This document shows, one piece after another, positions 36,076-48,712 of a DNA stretch of 64,000 nucleotides. The notes below the pieces were generated by a model. That model searched no databases and was not told the DNA's origin. It was given only the letters and a program-made list of their open reading frames with translations. Position 1 is the stretch's first letter. Every line of letters starts with the position of its first letter. The position numbers and the translations under genes are program-made. Source of the DNA: 67-14 sp035502775 (GTDB taxonomy: Bacteria; Actinomycetota; Thermoleophilia; Solirubrobacterales; 70-9); contig DATJUB010000037.1 of assembly GCA_035502775.1 (NCBI GenBank), positions 10,313 to 74,312 of the forward strand, read 5' to 3'.

Positions 36076-37113
36076 TCAGCCGATCGAGACCATGCGCTCG
36101 ATCGGCAGGCGGGCCTTCTCGGCGACGGCCGGATCGACCTTGACCTCGAACTTCAGGTCGCGCAGCGAATCTCGCAGCTTGGGCAGCGTGATCATCTTCA
36201 TGTACTTGCAGTAGGCCATGCGGTTGGCCTCGATCAGGTTGGCGTTCGGTGCCGCCTGCTGCATCGGGTAGAGCATGCCGTTCTCGGTGGCGACGATGAA
36301 GCTGCCGTCCGGCTTCTCCTTGACGTAGTCGATCATTCCCGAGGTGGAGAGCATGTGGACCCCTTCGGCGTCGATCTCGCCGGAGGCGACGTACTCCATC
36401 GCCTGGGTCGAGCAGCCGCACTCGGGATGGATCAGGAACTCGGCGTCGGGATGCTCCTCGCGGGTCCGCTTGATGTCATCGGGCCGGATGCCCGCATGGA
36501 CGTGGCACTCACCGTCCCAGACGTGGAAACGGCTGCGCCGCTCGGGATCGTCGACCAGTCCGGTCTCCCGTTCGACGAATGCACCGAGCCACATGTCGGG
36601 GCCGAACAGGATTTCGGTCTCGGGACCGTGCTCGGCCCAGATGTGTTCGACCACCTTGACCGCGTTCGACGACGTGCAGCAGTAGTCGGTCTCCGCCTTG
36701 ACCTCGGCCGAGGTGTTGACGTACATCACGACCAGGGCCCCGGGGAACTTCGCTTTCCACTCGCGCAGCTGATCGGCGTTTATCGAGTCGGCGAGCGAAC
36801 AGCCGGCATCGAGATCCGGGATCAGGACCCGTTTCTCGGGCGACAGGATCGAGGCGGTCTCGGCCATGAAGTGGACTCCGCAGAACTCGACGACCTCGGC
36901 GTCCGCCGCGGCGGCCTGGCGGGAGAGTCCGAGCGAGTCACCGATGTAGTCGGCCACATCCTGGACCTCCGGCAGCTCGTAGTTGTGGGCCAGGATGATC
37001 GCGTTCCGCTCGGCGGCGAGCTCACGGATCTCGGCACTCAGCTCCTTGATCGTCTGCGGATCGAGTGGCGCGGGCAGACCGGGCTGGATAACTGGAAGTT
37101 CGGTGATCCCCAT
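36076..37113 (-). CDS. nadA: Quinolinate synthase NadA
   Basis: A 345-residue enzyme that condenses iminoaspartate with dihydroxyacetone phosphate to quinolinate. The three expected [4Fe-4S] cysteine sites are visible in VEFCGVHFMAET, DYCCTSSNA and HPECGCSTQAM. NAIILAHNYELPEVQDVADYIGDSLGLS is the typical N-terminal substrate region. It lies 9 bp after nadC on the same strand; the aspartate oxidase gene nadB is not in this window. Confidence 0.96.
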   Translation of the reverse strand: MGITELPVIQPGLPAPLDPQTIKELSAEIRELAAERNAIILAHNYELPEVQDVADYIGDSLGLSRQAAAADAEVVEFCGVHFMAETASILSPEKRVLIPDLDAGCSLADSINADQLREWKAKFPGALVVMYVNTSAEVKAETDYCCTSSNAVKVVEHIWAEHGPETEILFGPDMWLGAFVERETGLVDDPERRSRFHVWDGECHVHAGIRPDDIKRTREEHPDAEFLIHPECGCSTQAMEYVASGEIDAEGVHMLSTSGMIDYVKEKPDGSFIVATENGMLYPMQQAAPNANLIEANRMAYCKYMKMITLPKLRDSLRDLKFEVKVDPAVAEKARLPIERMVSIG

Positions 37114-37122
37114 GGATGGATT

Positions 37123-37974
37123 CTACGACAGCGGCTTGAGCAGCAGGGAGACGTCCAGGCTGGGAGCCGAATGGGTCAGCGCGCCGATCGAGATGAAGTC
37201 GACGCCGGTCCGCGCGATCGCGGCGACGTTCTCGAGGTTGACCCCGCCCGATGCCTCCAGTTCGACCTTCGGTCCCTCCCGGTCGCGGATCGCGACGGCC
37301 TCGGCCATCTGTGCGTTGTCCATGTTGTCGAGCAGGATCCGGTCGGCACCCGCCTCGAGGGCCGCACGGACCTCGTCGAGATCTTCGGCCTCCACTTCGA
37401 TCTGGATGTCCGGCGATGCCCGGCGGCTGGCGACGATCGCCTCACTCACACCACCGGCCATCGCGATGTGGTTCTCCTTGATCAGGACCGCGTCGAAGAG
37501 CCCGACCCGGTGATTCATGCCACCGCCGAAGGTGACCGCCCTTTTCTCCAGGAGACGCAGGCCCGGTGTCGTCTTGCGGGTATCGAGAATCTTGGTGCCG
37601 GTGCCGGCGACCGCCTCGACGAATCTCGCGGTCATGGTCGAGATTCCGGACAGGTGACCGATGAAGTTCAGCGCGACCCGCTCACCGGCCAGCAGGGCGC
37701 GGGCCGGGCCATGGATCAGCGCGATGTCCCGCGGAACCGAGTCGTGCCAATGCCCTTCGATCACGGTGCGGTCGAACTCGTCGGCACCGACCCGGCGGAA
37801 GACCTCCTCGGCGATGTCCAGGCCGAAGATCACCCCGGGCTGCTTCTGGATCAGGTGGGCCTGGGCCCTGGTGTCGGCGGGCACCGTGGCCTCGGCCGTC
37901 ACGTCGCCCGAGCCGAGATCCTCGTCGAGCGCGCGTTCGATCAACTCGATGGTCCCGGGAGGAAGATTGGCCAT
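37123..37974 (-). CDS. nadC: Nicotinate-nucleotide pyrophosphorylase (carboxylating) NadC
   Basis: A 283-residue quinolinate phosphoribosyltransferase that makes NaMN from quinolinate and PRPP. Conserved parts include ALNFIGHLSGIST, the substrate-binding ILDTRKTTPGLRLLEKRAVTFGGGMNHRVGL and the C-terminal barrel with IQIEVEAEDLDEVRAAL and VELEASGGV. It is upstream of nadA in the same operon. The divergent ogt gene begins 26 bp away. Confidence 0.96.
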   Translation of the reverse strand: MANLPPGTIELIERALDEDLGSGDVTAEATVPADTRAQAHLIQKQPGVIFGLDIAEEVFRRVGADEFDRTVIEGHWHDSVPRDIALIHGPARALLAGERVALNFIGHLSGISTMTARFVEAVAGTGTKILDTRKTTPGLRLLEKRAVTFGGGMNHRVGLFDAVLIKENHIAMAGGVSEAIVASRRASPDIQIEVEAEDLDEVRAALEAGADRILLDNMDNAQMAEAVAIRDREGPKVELEASGGVNLENVAAIARTGVDFISIGALTHSAPSLDVSLLLKPLS

Positions 37975-37999
37975 CGCCTCAGCCTATTACGATTCCTTC

Positions 38000-38518
38000 A
38001 TGCACTTTGCCCACGTGGCCTTCGACACCGAGCTCGGTCCGGTCGCCCTCGCGACCACCGACGAAGGTGTGGTGCGGGCTTCGCTGCCGGGGTCCGATCC
38101 GGATGAGCTGGTGAGCGAGGTCGCCGCTCGCACGGGGCTCGAACCGGTCGAAGGCAGCGAGGCGGCCGACGAGGCCGCGGACCAGGTCGAGGCGTTTCTC
38201 GCCGGCGAGATCGAACGGTTCGATCTCCCACTCGATTGGCGTCTGGTCGGCGGCTTTCACCGCGAGGTGCTGAAAGCGACCGCGACGATCCCCTATGGAG
38301 AGACCCGCAGCTACGGCGAGGTGGCCGAGATGGCCGGTACGCCCGGTGCCGCCCGGGCGGCCGGAACCGCCCTCTCGGTCAACCCGATCGCACTGATAGT
38401 GCCCTGCCACCGCGTGATCAAGAGCGACGGAACCATCGGCGGCTACGGCGGCGGCCTCCAGGGTCAGAACCTGAAACGGAAGCTCCTCAACCTAGAGAAC
38501 CCGACGAGCCTGTTCTAG
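38000..38518 (+). CDS. ogt: Methylated-DNA--protein-cysteine methyltransferase
   Basis: A 172-residue alkyltransferase that removes methyl groups from O6-methylguanine. The acceptor cysteine is C136 in the IVPCHRVI motif; the helix-turn-helix segment YGETRSYGEVAEMAGTPGAARA and the C-terminal GGYGGGLQGQNLKRKLLNLE are intact. No Ada-type regulatory domain is fused. The ATG at 38000 directly follows the nadC start region and gives the usual family length. Confidence 0.93.
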   Translation: MHFAHVAFDTELGPVALATTDEGVVRASLPGSDPDELVSEVAARTGLEPVEGSEAADEAADQVEAFLAGEIERFDLPLDWRLVGGFHREVLKATATIPYGETRSYGEVAEMAGTPGAARAAGTALSVNPIALIVPCHRVIKSDGTIGGYGGGLQGQNLKRKLLNLENPTSLF

Positions 38519-38560
38519 GCACTCGCACACCTAACAGATATGCCCACTCACGCAGCGGGC

Positions 38561-38784
38561 ACTTCGAAATCCGGATTGGCTTCCGCACAGTCCATGAGAC
38601 TCTTCCGGAGAGGGGATGTCAATCCGGATTCCTTGTTCAGAACCGTCAAGACGACCGAACCTCCAGGCCAAGCAGTCACTTCGAAACCCGAATTGGCTTC
38701 CGAACGGATCCCGAGATTCCCCGGGAGAGGGGATGTCAATCCGGATTCCTTGTTCAGAACCGTCAAGACGGCTGAACCTACGGG

Positions 38785-38794
<10 letters not shown>
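38561..38794. repeat. 117-bp tandem duplication
   Basis: Two adjacent 117-bp units (38561-38677 and 38678-38794), of which a 47-bp core (38607-38653 and 38724-38770) is identical, fill most of the gap between ogt and prfB. 117 is a multiple of 3, so each plus-strand frame is preserved; all three plus frames stay open across much of it. The 10-bp palindrome AATCCGGATT occurs at 38568, 38621 and 38738. The second unit ends inside the last codons of prfB. There is no ribosome-binding site for the plus-strand frames, so no gene is called here. Confidence 0.85.
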
Positions 38795-39888
<1,094 letters not shown>

Positions 39889-40002
39889 GCGACCAGACTA
39901 GATGATGGCTGCGTTCGCGTCCCTCCCCGGTGCCCGCCGCAGCGGGTCTGCGAAAATCGGACGGCAATTCGGCCCCACCAGTCGAGAAAGGGATGTCAAG
40001 GC

Positions 40003-40764
40003 ATGAAGATCGCAGTAGTCGGGGGAACCGGCATGGTCGGCGGGAAGGTGGTCGCGAAGCTGGCCGCCGATGGTCACGACGTCCGGATCCTCACCCGCAA
40101 CCCGCCCGCCGAGCTTCCATCCGGAGCAAGCCATCATCCGATCGATCTGAAGACCCGGGAGGGGCTCGATTCGGCGCTTGCCGGGATCGAGACGGTGATC
40201 GATGTGGCGAACGAGCAGAAGGCCGCCCGGCAGGTGCTGGTCGACGGCACGGCCGATCTGCTGCGCCGCTGCGAGGCGGCCTCGATCGATCACTACGTGG
40301 GCATCTCGATCCTCGGCTGCGAGAAGTTCGGATTCAAGTACTACGCCGCCAAGACGGCCCAGGAGGAGGTGATCCGCTCCGCCCCGATCGGATGGTCCCT
40401 GCTGAAGGCCTCGCAGTTCCACGAACTGCTCGAGATGGTCTTCGGCTCCGTGGCCAGGTTCCGTCTCTCCCCCACCGGATCGATCCCGCTCCAGACGATC
40501 GCGGCCTCGGTCGTCGCCGAGAGACTCGCCGCGATCGCGGTTTCCGGACCGACTCGCGAGACGGAGACGATCGCCGGTCCCCGGATCGAGACTCTCGCGG
40601 CCATGTCGAGAACGTGGCGGCGGGCCGAAGGCAGGTCGGCGCTGCCGCTGCCGATCTGGCTGCCGGGCAAGGCCGGCCGTGAGCTGCGAAGCGGCGGCCT
40701 GACCGATCCGGACGCGACCGTGCCCGGCCCCACTTTCGGGGAGTGGCTCGCGGACCGGCACTGA
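40003..40764 (+). CDS. NmrA/NAD(P)-binding oxidoreductase-like protein
   Basis: A 253-residue atypical short-chain dehydrogenase/reductase. The dinucleotide-binding motif GGTGMVGGKVVAKL starts at residue 7 and TRNPP follows the second strand as in NmrA and NAD(P)H-dependent quinone-reductase-like proteins. The SDR tyrosine/lysine pair may be Y115-x3-K119 in YYAAKTAQEE. The ATG at 40003 is preceded by GAAAGG. No substrate can be named; members act as redox sensors or small reductases. Confidence 0.72.
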   Translation: MKIAVVGGTGMVGGKVVAKLAADGHDVRILTRNPPAELPSGASHHPIDLKTREGLDSALAGIETVIDVANEQKAARQVLVDGTADLLRRCEAASIDHYVGISILGCEKFGFKYYAAKTAQEEVIRSAPIGWSLLKASQFHELLEMVFGSVARFRLSPTGSIPLQTIAASVVAERLAAIAVSGPTRETETIAGPRIETLAAMSRTWRRAEGRSALPLPIWLPGKAGRELRSGGLTDPDATVPGPTFGEWLADRH

Positions 40765-40826
40765 ACCGATCAGGGCCGCTCTGCGAAGATGGAGGCGGCC
40801 GATTCAGGGAGATCAGGGAGGAACGG

Positions 40827-42005
40827 ATGGCCGGTATCGGAGTGCGGGGAATCAACAGATATCTGTTGGCGGGGATGGTCGTGGTGCTGTCGATCGCCTT
40901 CGCGGGATCCTCGAGGGCCGAGACCGGTGGAGTTCACTCGAGCATCGTCGGTGGCGAGGCCACCTCGATCAATGAGTGGCCATGGCAGGTGGCATTGGTC
41001 ATGAAAAGGAGTTTCGCGGGAAACACGAAGCCCTCGAAACGCCTCATCTGCGGCGGGAGCCTGCTGACCCCGACGATCGTTCTCACGGCGGCGCACTGCG
41101 CTTCCGGCTACAACCACATCCACCCGAGGAACATCGCGGTGATCGGTGGCCGCACGAACCTAGACCATGAATCGGAGGGCCGCCAGGTTCCGGCCCGAGA
41201 GTTCGAGCTGCCGCTGACATCGTCGGGCGGTCCCCGGGATTTCCGGTCCGACCAGACCGGGGACATCGCTCTGCTCGAGCTGGCGGAACCGCTCCCACAG
41301 CCGACGGTCAAGCTGCTCGGTCCCGATGAATCCGGGCTGATGGAGCCCGGCCGGGTCGTGCACATGACCGGCTGGGGAAGCCGCAGTCCGAGTCGCGCCC
41401 TGCGGCTCAGAAAGGTGCTGCGCCACGCCCGCATGGCAATCCAGCCGGATCGGGCCTGTCGGCGCCTGTTCGAGCTGAAGGTGCCGTATGACCCGGAGTC
41501 GCAGATGTGCGTCGGTGATCCCGACTCCCGTTCGATCCCGTGCGTCGGCGACAGTGGCGGACCGGCCGTGATCGAGACCGGCGACGGCTACAGGCTGGTC
41601 GGCGTCGCGAGTCTGGGTCTCATACGGGGCTGCCTCACCTGGGACCTCTTGATGGATGCTGACCTCACCGGCGCGGGTGTCCGGAGCTGGATCTCCGGCG
41701 CCGTCTTCGCGCGGACGGGAATCGACCCGGTCGGCTCCGGGGCCAGTGCCGGTCCGATCCCCGAATACTGCCGGGTGCCCGTACTCAAGCGATTGAGATT
41801 GAGGGCGGCGCGGGCCGCGATCCGGCGGGGCGGATGCACGGTCGGGGCGATACGCCACACACCGATGGGCGGCCCGAGTTCGGGACGGGCATCGCACGGC
41901 AGGGTCCTGAGCACGACGGCTGATCCCTTCACCCTGAGAAATCCGGTCAACCCAGTGGATATGGTGGTCGCGCGATGGAATCCCGGGAACAGACCAGCGA
42001 GATAG
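40827..42005 (+). CDS. Secreted S1-family serine protease with PASTA-like tail (paralogue)
   Basis: A 392-residue exported protease. GGAGG is 5 bases before the ATG. Signal segment about 10-31; the domain begins SSIVGGEATSINEWPWQVAL. The triad is H90 (LTAAHC), D146 (TGDIALLEL) and S243 (CVGDSGGPAV). The residue at the specificity pocket position is Ile rather than Asp. The C-terminal segment (about 312-392; EYCRVPVLKRLRLRAARAAI) resembles a PASTA domain but is more basic. It resembles the protease at 31909-33042 in order of parts and even in the position of the nucleophile, and is probably a paralogue. Its 3' end overlaps the CDF gene by 31 bp. Confidence 0.83.
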   Translation: MAGIGVRGINRYLLAGMVVVLSIAFAGSSRAETGGVHSSIVGGEATSINEWPWQVALVMKRSFAGNTKPSKRLICGGSLLTPTIVLTAAHCASGYNHIHPRNIAVIGGRTNLDHESEGRQVPAREFELPLTSSGGPRDFRSDQTGDIALLELAEPLPQPTVKLLGPDESGLMEPGRVVHMTGWGSRSPSRALRLRKVLRHARMAIQPDRACRRLFELKVPYDPESQMCVGDPDSRSIPCVGDSGGPAVIETGDGYRLVGVASLGLIRGCLTWDLLMDADLTGAGVRSWISGAVFARTGIDPVGSGASAGPIPEYCRVPVLKRLRLRAARAAIRRGGCTVGAIRHTPMGGPSSGRASHGRVLSTTADPFTLRNPVNPVDMVVARWNPGNRPAR

Positions 42006-42967
42006 GCGGCCCCGGCCCACCGCCGGACACCGACCGGCGCCGGAAGCGCCTGATCCGGGTCATCTGGCTGTCGATCGCGGCGGCGGTCCTGACGATCTCG
42101 ATGAAGACCGTCGCCTGGCTGCTGACCGGATCGGTCGGTCTGCTCTCCGACGCGGCCGAATCGGTGGTCAACCTGGTCGCCGCCCTGGTCGCGCTGGTGG
42201 TGATCCTGTGGTCCACCAGACCACCGGACGAAGATCACTCCTACGGCCACGAGAAGGCCGACTACCTCTCGGCCGGGTTCGAGGGTGCCCTGATCGTGCT
42301 CGCCGCCGCGACCATCGCCTACGCCGCCATCGGCCGGCTGATCGATCCGAGCGCGCTGACCGACGTCGGCGCCGGACTCGCGGTCTCCCTGGCGGCGACC
42401 CTGGTCAACCTCGTGGTCGGCCGCTACCTGATCTCGACCGGCCGCAAGGAGCAGTCGATGACGGTCGAGGCCGACGGGCAGCATCTGATGACCGACGTGT
42501 GGACCTCGGTCGGCGTGGTCATCGGCATCGCCCTGGTCTACCTGACCGGTTGGGAGCGGCTGGACCCGATCATCGCCCTGCTGGTCGCGGCGAACATCGT
42601 GCGAACCGGGATCTCATTGATGCGGGGCTCGATGTCCGGCCTGATGGACAAGGCGCTGCCGGACGGGGAGCTGGCCGCGGTGACCGCGATCCTCGACCGC
42701 CACGCCTCGGAGACCATCCAGTTTCACGCGCTGCGTACGAGGCGGGCCGGACGGCGTGCCTTCGTCTCGGTCCACGTGCTGGTGCCGGGCGACTGGTCGG
42801 TGCAGCGCGGACATGATTTCGCCGAGGGGATCGAGGAGGAGATGCGCGGCGTGTTCGATCAGGTGACCGTCTTCACCCATCTCGAACCGATCGAGGATCC
42901 GCTCTCCTTCGATGACACCGAACTGGACCGCGGCGCGTCCTTCCACGCGCCCCACCGCACGACCTAG
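41975..42967 (+). CDS. Cation diffusion facilitator (CDF) transporter
   Basis: A 330-residue membrane protein with about six helices followed by a cytoplasmic domain. CDF landmarks are SVGLLSDAAESVVNLVAA in helix 2, the HSYGHEKADYLSAG loop and VEADGQHLMTDVWTSVGVV in helix 5, where H and D of the transport site are four residues apart (HLMTD). It exports divalent cations such as Zn, Mn or Fe against protons; the metal is not predictable. It overlaps the protease gene by 31 bp and shares its last 4 bases (CTAG) with the convergent SnoaL-like gene. Confidence 0.9.
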   Translation: MESREQTSEIGGPGPPPDTDRRRKRLIRVIWLSIAAAVLTISMKTVAWLLTGSVGLLSDAAESVVNLVAALVALVVILWSTRPPDEDHSYGHEKADYLSAGFEGALIVLAAATIAYAAIGRLIDPSALTDVGAGLAVSLAATLVNLVVGRYLISTGRKEQSMTVEADGQHLMTDVWTSVGVVIGIALVYLTGWERLDPIIALLVAANIVRTGISLMRGSMSGLMDKALPDGELAAVTAILDRHASETIQFHALRTRRAGRRAFVSVHVLVPGDWSVQRGHDFAEGIEEEMRGVFDQVTVFTHLEPIEDPLSFDDTELDRGASFHAPHRTT

Positions 42968-43347
42968 GGAGCCACGAACTCGGCGAAGGCCTCGGCCGTG
43001 TCGGCGAACGGCCTCCAGCTGAGGATCCTGCCGTCTCGGACCTGGAAGAACCAGGCCATGTCATCGCTGCCGGCGAGCGATCCGTCCTCGGCCCAATGCC
43101 AGTCACGGCGGATCCGGACCAGTACCTTCGGGCCGACCGACTCGACCTCGTTGATCACCACGGTCTGCTGCACCCCTCCCGGCGAGCGGGTCGCCCAGTG
43201 GCGCGCCGCGGGAATGCCTTCGACCAGGCCCTTCATCGAGTGGAGCCGGACCTCCGGATCGAGGGTCGCGGCGAACGCGTCCAGGTCACGCTCGTTGAAG
43301 GCACGGATGAACTCGCGAACGACGGCTTCTTCGCTTCCCGAGTTCAT
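42964..43347 (-). CDS. SnoaL-like (NTF2-fold) protein
   Basis: A 127-residue single-domain protein with the NTF2/SnoaL cone fold: an N-terminal helix pair (EEAVVREFIRAFNERDLDAF) followed by strands ending with WFFQVRDGRILSWRPFADTAEAF. Such proteins are small enzymes (isomerases, cyclases) or dimeric ligand-binding units. No active-site signature allows a function. Its stop codon shares CTAG with the CDF gene stop, and it lies 33 bp downstream of the secA stop region on the same strand's 5' side. Confidence 0.7.
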   Translation of the reverse strand: MNSGSEEAVVREFIRAFNERDLDAFAATLDPEVRLHSMKGLVEGIPAARHWATRSPGGVQQTVVINEVESVGPKVLVRIRRDWHWAEDGSLAGSDDMAWFFQVRDGRILSWRPFADTAEAFAEFVAP

Positions 43348-43380
43348 CCGAGGCTTCGTCGAAGCCGTCCGTTCAGTTTC

Positions 43381-46218
<2,838 letters not shown>

Positions 46219-46297
46219 GCACTTAGGTTAGCCGGTGTGGGGTCCCTGCCTCATTATGGGTCACCCGATGAGCGCCACCGGTCACAACCCCAATCCA

Positions 46298-46344
46298 TTC
46301 TGGGTCGAATAGGACACCAAATAACCATCCGATTCGACCCAGAA
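46298..46344. repeat. Inverted-repeat element, copy 2 (13-bp arms, 21-nt spacer)
   Basis: Left arm TTCTGGGTCGAAT (46298-46310) and right arm ATTCGACCCAGAA (46332-46344) are perfect complements across a 21-base spacer. Arms and spacer length match the copy at 21801-21847; the spacer sequences differ. It lies in the gap upstream of secA. Confidence 0.75.
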
Positions 46345-46369
46345 CACCCCGAGGAACGAGCGCCAGGGC

Positions 46370-46416
46370 AACTGGGGGCGATCCGGGCGCAAATAGCTCC
46401 CGGATCGCCCCCAGTT
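46370..46416. terminator. Perfect 18-bp dyad upstream of secA
   Basis: Arms 46370-46387 and 46399-46416 pair without a mismatch around an 11-base loop that contains AAATAG. It lies between hpf and secA without a T-tract, so it may be a transcription terminator, attenuator or binding site. The dyad is seen directly; its role is not. Confidence 0.5.
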
Positions 46417-46475
46417 CAAGCTTGTTCAAGGAGCGCCCCGGGCGCCGCTCGCTCACCGTCCCCCATCCGTGACGA

Positions 46476-46495
46476 AGGCCCCCTTTCGGGGGCCT
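46476..46495 (-). terminator. Hairpin after hpf
   Basis: An 8-base GC stem (AGGCCCCC) around TTTC, 58 bases after the hpf stop codon on the minus strand. Only a short TTCGTC follows, so termination may be partial. Confidence 0.5.
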
Positions 46496-46553
46496 CCGAG
46501 ATAAGGATCACCTCACTGTTTGGTCCGGAGCTCCCGCGGAGCTCAGGAGGTGG

Positions 46554-46922
46554 CTACAGGCTCGCCGATGCTCCCCCAGAGGGTCGGCCTTGCATCTGGT
46601 TGACGAGACGGCGGGTCTCACTGCGTTTCCTTCGTTTCTCCCGGTGGCGTTTTACCTGGCGTCGGATGTCCTCCGCCAGCTCATGGATTGTGTGGGTCAT
46701 CTCAGGCGTTGCTTCGTGGGCGTGGAGAGTGACTCCCTTCACGTGCAGAGTCGCCTCGGCCACATACTTGTTCGTAATGGCCGGATTCTGCTCCTCGGAC
46801 ACGACAACTTCGACGCGGGCCAACGGGGAGACCTGTTGGCCTATCCGTTGAAACCGCTGGGCCACCTGCTCGCGTAAATCGTCGGTTACCTCGACGTTAC
46901 GACCACGAATTTCAATTCGCAT
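46554..46922 (-). CDS. hpf: Ribosome hibernation promoting factor (RaiA/HPF family)
   Basis: A 122-residue protein with the HPF/RaiA fold. RIEIRGRNVEVTDDLREQVAQRFQRI and RVEVVVSEEQNPAITNKYVAEATLHVKGVTLHAHEATPEMTHTIHELAEDIRRQVKRHREK are the two halves of the domain, ending in a basic helix that sits in the tRNA/mRNA path. It lacks the C-terminal dimer domain of long HPF, so it is the short form. A strong AGGAGGT precedes the ATG. It stabilises idle ribosomes in stationary phase. The comF-hpf-secA order is common in Gram-positive and actinobacterial genomes. Confidence 0.9.
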   Translation of the reverse strand: MRIEIRGRNVEVTDDLREQVAQRFQRIGQQVSPLARVEVVVSEEQNPAITNKYVAEATLHVKGVTLHAHEATPEMTHTIHELAEDIRRQVKRHREKRRKRSETRRLVNQMQGRPSGGASASL

Positions 46923-47008
46923 GGGACCTCCTGCGGGTTGTGTTCCTTTGAAGGATCCTAGCCGCTGCTAATGACGTCGTAAAGAACAGAATCGATTTTC
47001 CCGGCGGT

Positions 47009-47635
47009 TCAGACCCTGTGGGTGAAGGTGACCGCGTCGACGCGCCGCGCACCGGACCTTCTGAGTGCCGCTGCGCATGCGGAAAGCGTCGCCCCGGTGG
47101 TGATCACGTCGTCCACCAGCAGCACCGTGAGCGGGCTCTGATGAAGAGTCCGCATCTTGGGTGGATCGCCGATCCGGCCCGAACGGGCCCGTCCTCGCTG
47201 CCGCCCCGATCCGGTTCGTTTCATCCCGCCGGCCTCATGTGGCCACTCCAGGTGCCCGGCCAGCCTGCGGGCGAGATCTCCCGCGGGATCGATTCCGCGC
47301 AGACGGCTCCTCGCTCTCGCCGCGGGCACCGGAACGATCGTGCGGGGTTCGGTTCGTTTTCCGGGAGCGACATCCGCCATGCGCGCCGCGAGGAACCCGC
47401 CGAGCCCCACCAGGCCACGGAACTTGTAGGCGGCGAGCAGCGTCCTCGCGATCCCGTCGTGATCGGCCACCGACATGATCCGGTCGATCCCCGTGGGCGG
47501 AGGACCACCGACCGGACCGGAGGCGTCGAGTCGCCAGAGGCAGTCCCGGCAGACCGGCGCCGCCGGATCGCAGCGCTCACCGCAGCCCGCGCAGAGCGGG
47601 GGAACCAGCATCCCGGGGAGTCTCGCCCAATCCAT
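47009..47635 (-). CDS. comF: ComF-family phosphoribosyltransferase-like protein
   Basis: A 208-residue ComF/GntX-like protein. An N-terminal zinc ribbon with cysteines in CAGCGERCDPAAPVCRDCLW is followed by a phosphoribosyltransferase fold ending with VLLVDDVITTGATLSACAAALRRSG, the PRPP-binding loop. In competent bacteria the protein is needed for DNA uptake, yet many non-competent species keep it. It lies 86 bp upstream of hpf on the same strand. Confidence 0.86.
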   Translation of the reverse strand: MDWARLPGMLVPPLCAGCGERCDPAAPVCRDCLWRLDASGPVGGPPPTGIDRIMSVADHDGIARTLLAAYKFRGLVGLGGFLAARMADVAPGKRTEPRTIVPVPAARARSRLRGIDPAGDLARRLAGHLEWPHEAGGMKRTGSGRQRGRARSGRIGDPPKMRTLHQSPLTVLLVDDVITTGATLSACAAALRRSGARRVDAVTFTHRV

Positions 47636-47695
47636 CCCGGCAGTCTCCGGGGTTACGGCTCACCCAGGGGTCAACGGTGTAACAAGAGTCTGAAT

Positions 47696-48712
47696 TCAGC
47701 CCTTCGGAAGTGCCCCGAGAGCCCCGCCGAAAGCAAACGAACCCGCGTTCACGTCGGTCCGGTCGAGCAGCACGGCCTCCTTGACCCTCGCTCCCGAACC
47801 GATCGTGCAGCCCGCACCGATCACGAGCGGACCGGACAGCACGGCACCGGGATCGATCCGGCAATCCGGACCGATCAGGACCGGACCGGAAACCTCCACC
47901 CCTTCGAGATCGGTGCCCGCGGCGATCCACTTGCCGGGCTCCACCTCGGGCTCCTCGATCGCGAGGCTGACCGCGCCGGTGAGCCCGTCGAAGCTGCCCT
48001 GGATGAACTCGGAGATCGTGCCGACGTCGTTCCAGTAGGCATCGACCTCATGCGCGTAAAAAGGAACCCCCGCATCCATCAGCGCCGGGAAGACATCCAG
48101 TGCCCAGTCGGCGAAACCGGCCGGGTGGCCGGGAGCCCAGAGCCGGCTCGACTCGGGCTCGGGGAAGAAATCGAAGATCTCCCGGTCGAACATGTAGATG
48201 CCGCAGTTGGCGAGATCGGAGAGCGCCTCGGCCGGGTCGGGTTTCTCCTGGAAGCCCTGGATCCGCCCCTGCTCGTCGGTGATCACCACGCCGAACTCCG
48301 AGGTGTCCTCGACCTTCTTGGTCGCGAGCGTCGCGACGCCGTCATGCGAATCGTGGAATTCGCGCATCGCGGCCAGGTCGACGTCGGTCAGCGCGTCACC
48401 GGAGATCACCAGAAACGAGTCCCCGAAGAACTCGCGGGCGCCGTGCACCCCGCCGGCGGTGCCGAGCAGATCCTCTTCGAAGCTGTAGCTCAGTTTCGCC
48501 CCGAACTCCGAGCCGTCACCGAAATGCGACTCGATCACGTCGGGGAACCAGTGGAGGTTGGCGATGATCTCGTCGAATCCCTGCCGGACCAGCAGCTCGA
48601 CGATGTGCTCCATCACCGGACGGTTCAGGACCGGAACCATCGGTTTCGGGACCGAGTAGGTCATCGGGCGCAGGCGGGTACCAAGCCCCGCCGCGAGGAC
48701 CATCGCTCTCAT
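47696..48712 (-). CDS. NDP-sugar nucleotidyltransferase with left-handed beta-helix domain
   Basis: A 338-residue sugar-1-phosphate nucleotidyltransferase. The nucleotide-binding signature GLGTRLRPMTYSVPKPMVPV (about 9-28) and a Rossmann-like core are followed by a C-terminal hexapeptide-repeat beta-helix (about 260-325; VLIGPDCRIDPGAVLSGPLV). It should make a nucleotide sugar, most likely GDP-mannose or UDP/dTDP-glucose type; base and sugar are not certain. It overlaps the PGI/PMI gene by one base (ATGA) in the sugar operon. Confidence 0.82.
   Translation of the reverse strand: MRAMVLAAGLGTRLRPMTYSVPKPMVPVLNRPVMEHIVELLVRQGFDEIIANLHWFPDVIESHFGDGSEFGAKLSYSFEEDLLGTAGGVHGAREFFGDSFLVISGDALTDVDLAAMREFHDSHDGVATLATKKVEDTSEFGVVITDEQGRIQGFQEKPDPAEALSDLANCGIYMFDREIFDFFPEPESSRLWAPGHPAGFADWALDVFPALMDAGVPFYAHEVDAYWNDVGTISEFIQGSFDGLTGAVSLAIEEPEVEPGKWIAAGTDLEGVEVSGPVLIGPDCRIDPGAVLSGPLVIGAGCTIGSGARVKEAVLLDRTDVNAGSFAFGGALGALPKG

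Larger units (their letters stand above)
46219..46553. other. Gene-free region between secA and hpf
   Basis: A 335-bp gap with no supported gene. It holds the inverted-repeat element at 46298-46344, an 18-bp perfect dyad at 46370-46416 and a likely terminator at 46476-46495. The open frames crossing it lack ribosome-binding sites and protein-like composition. Confidence 0.7.

Noticed and set aside
46223..46851. Open frames on both strands between secA and hpf
   Set aside because: They run through perfect inverted repeats and hairpins and have no conserved domain; the region is better read as regulatory.
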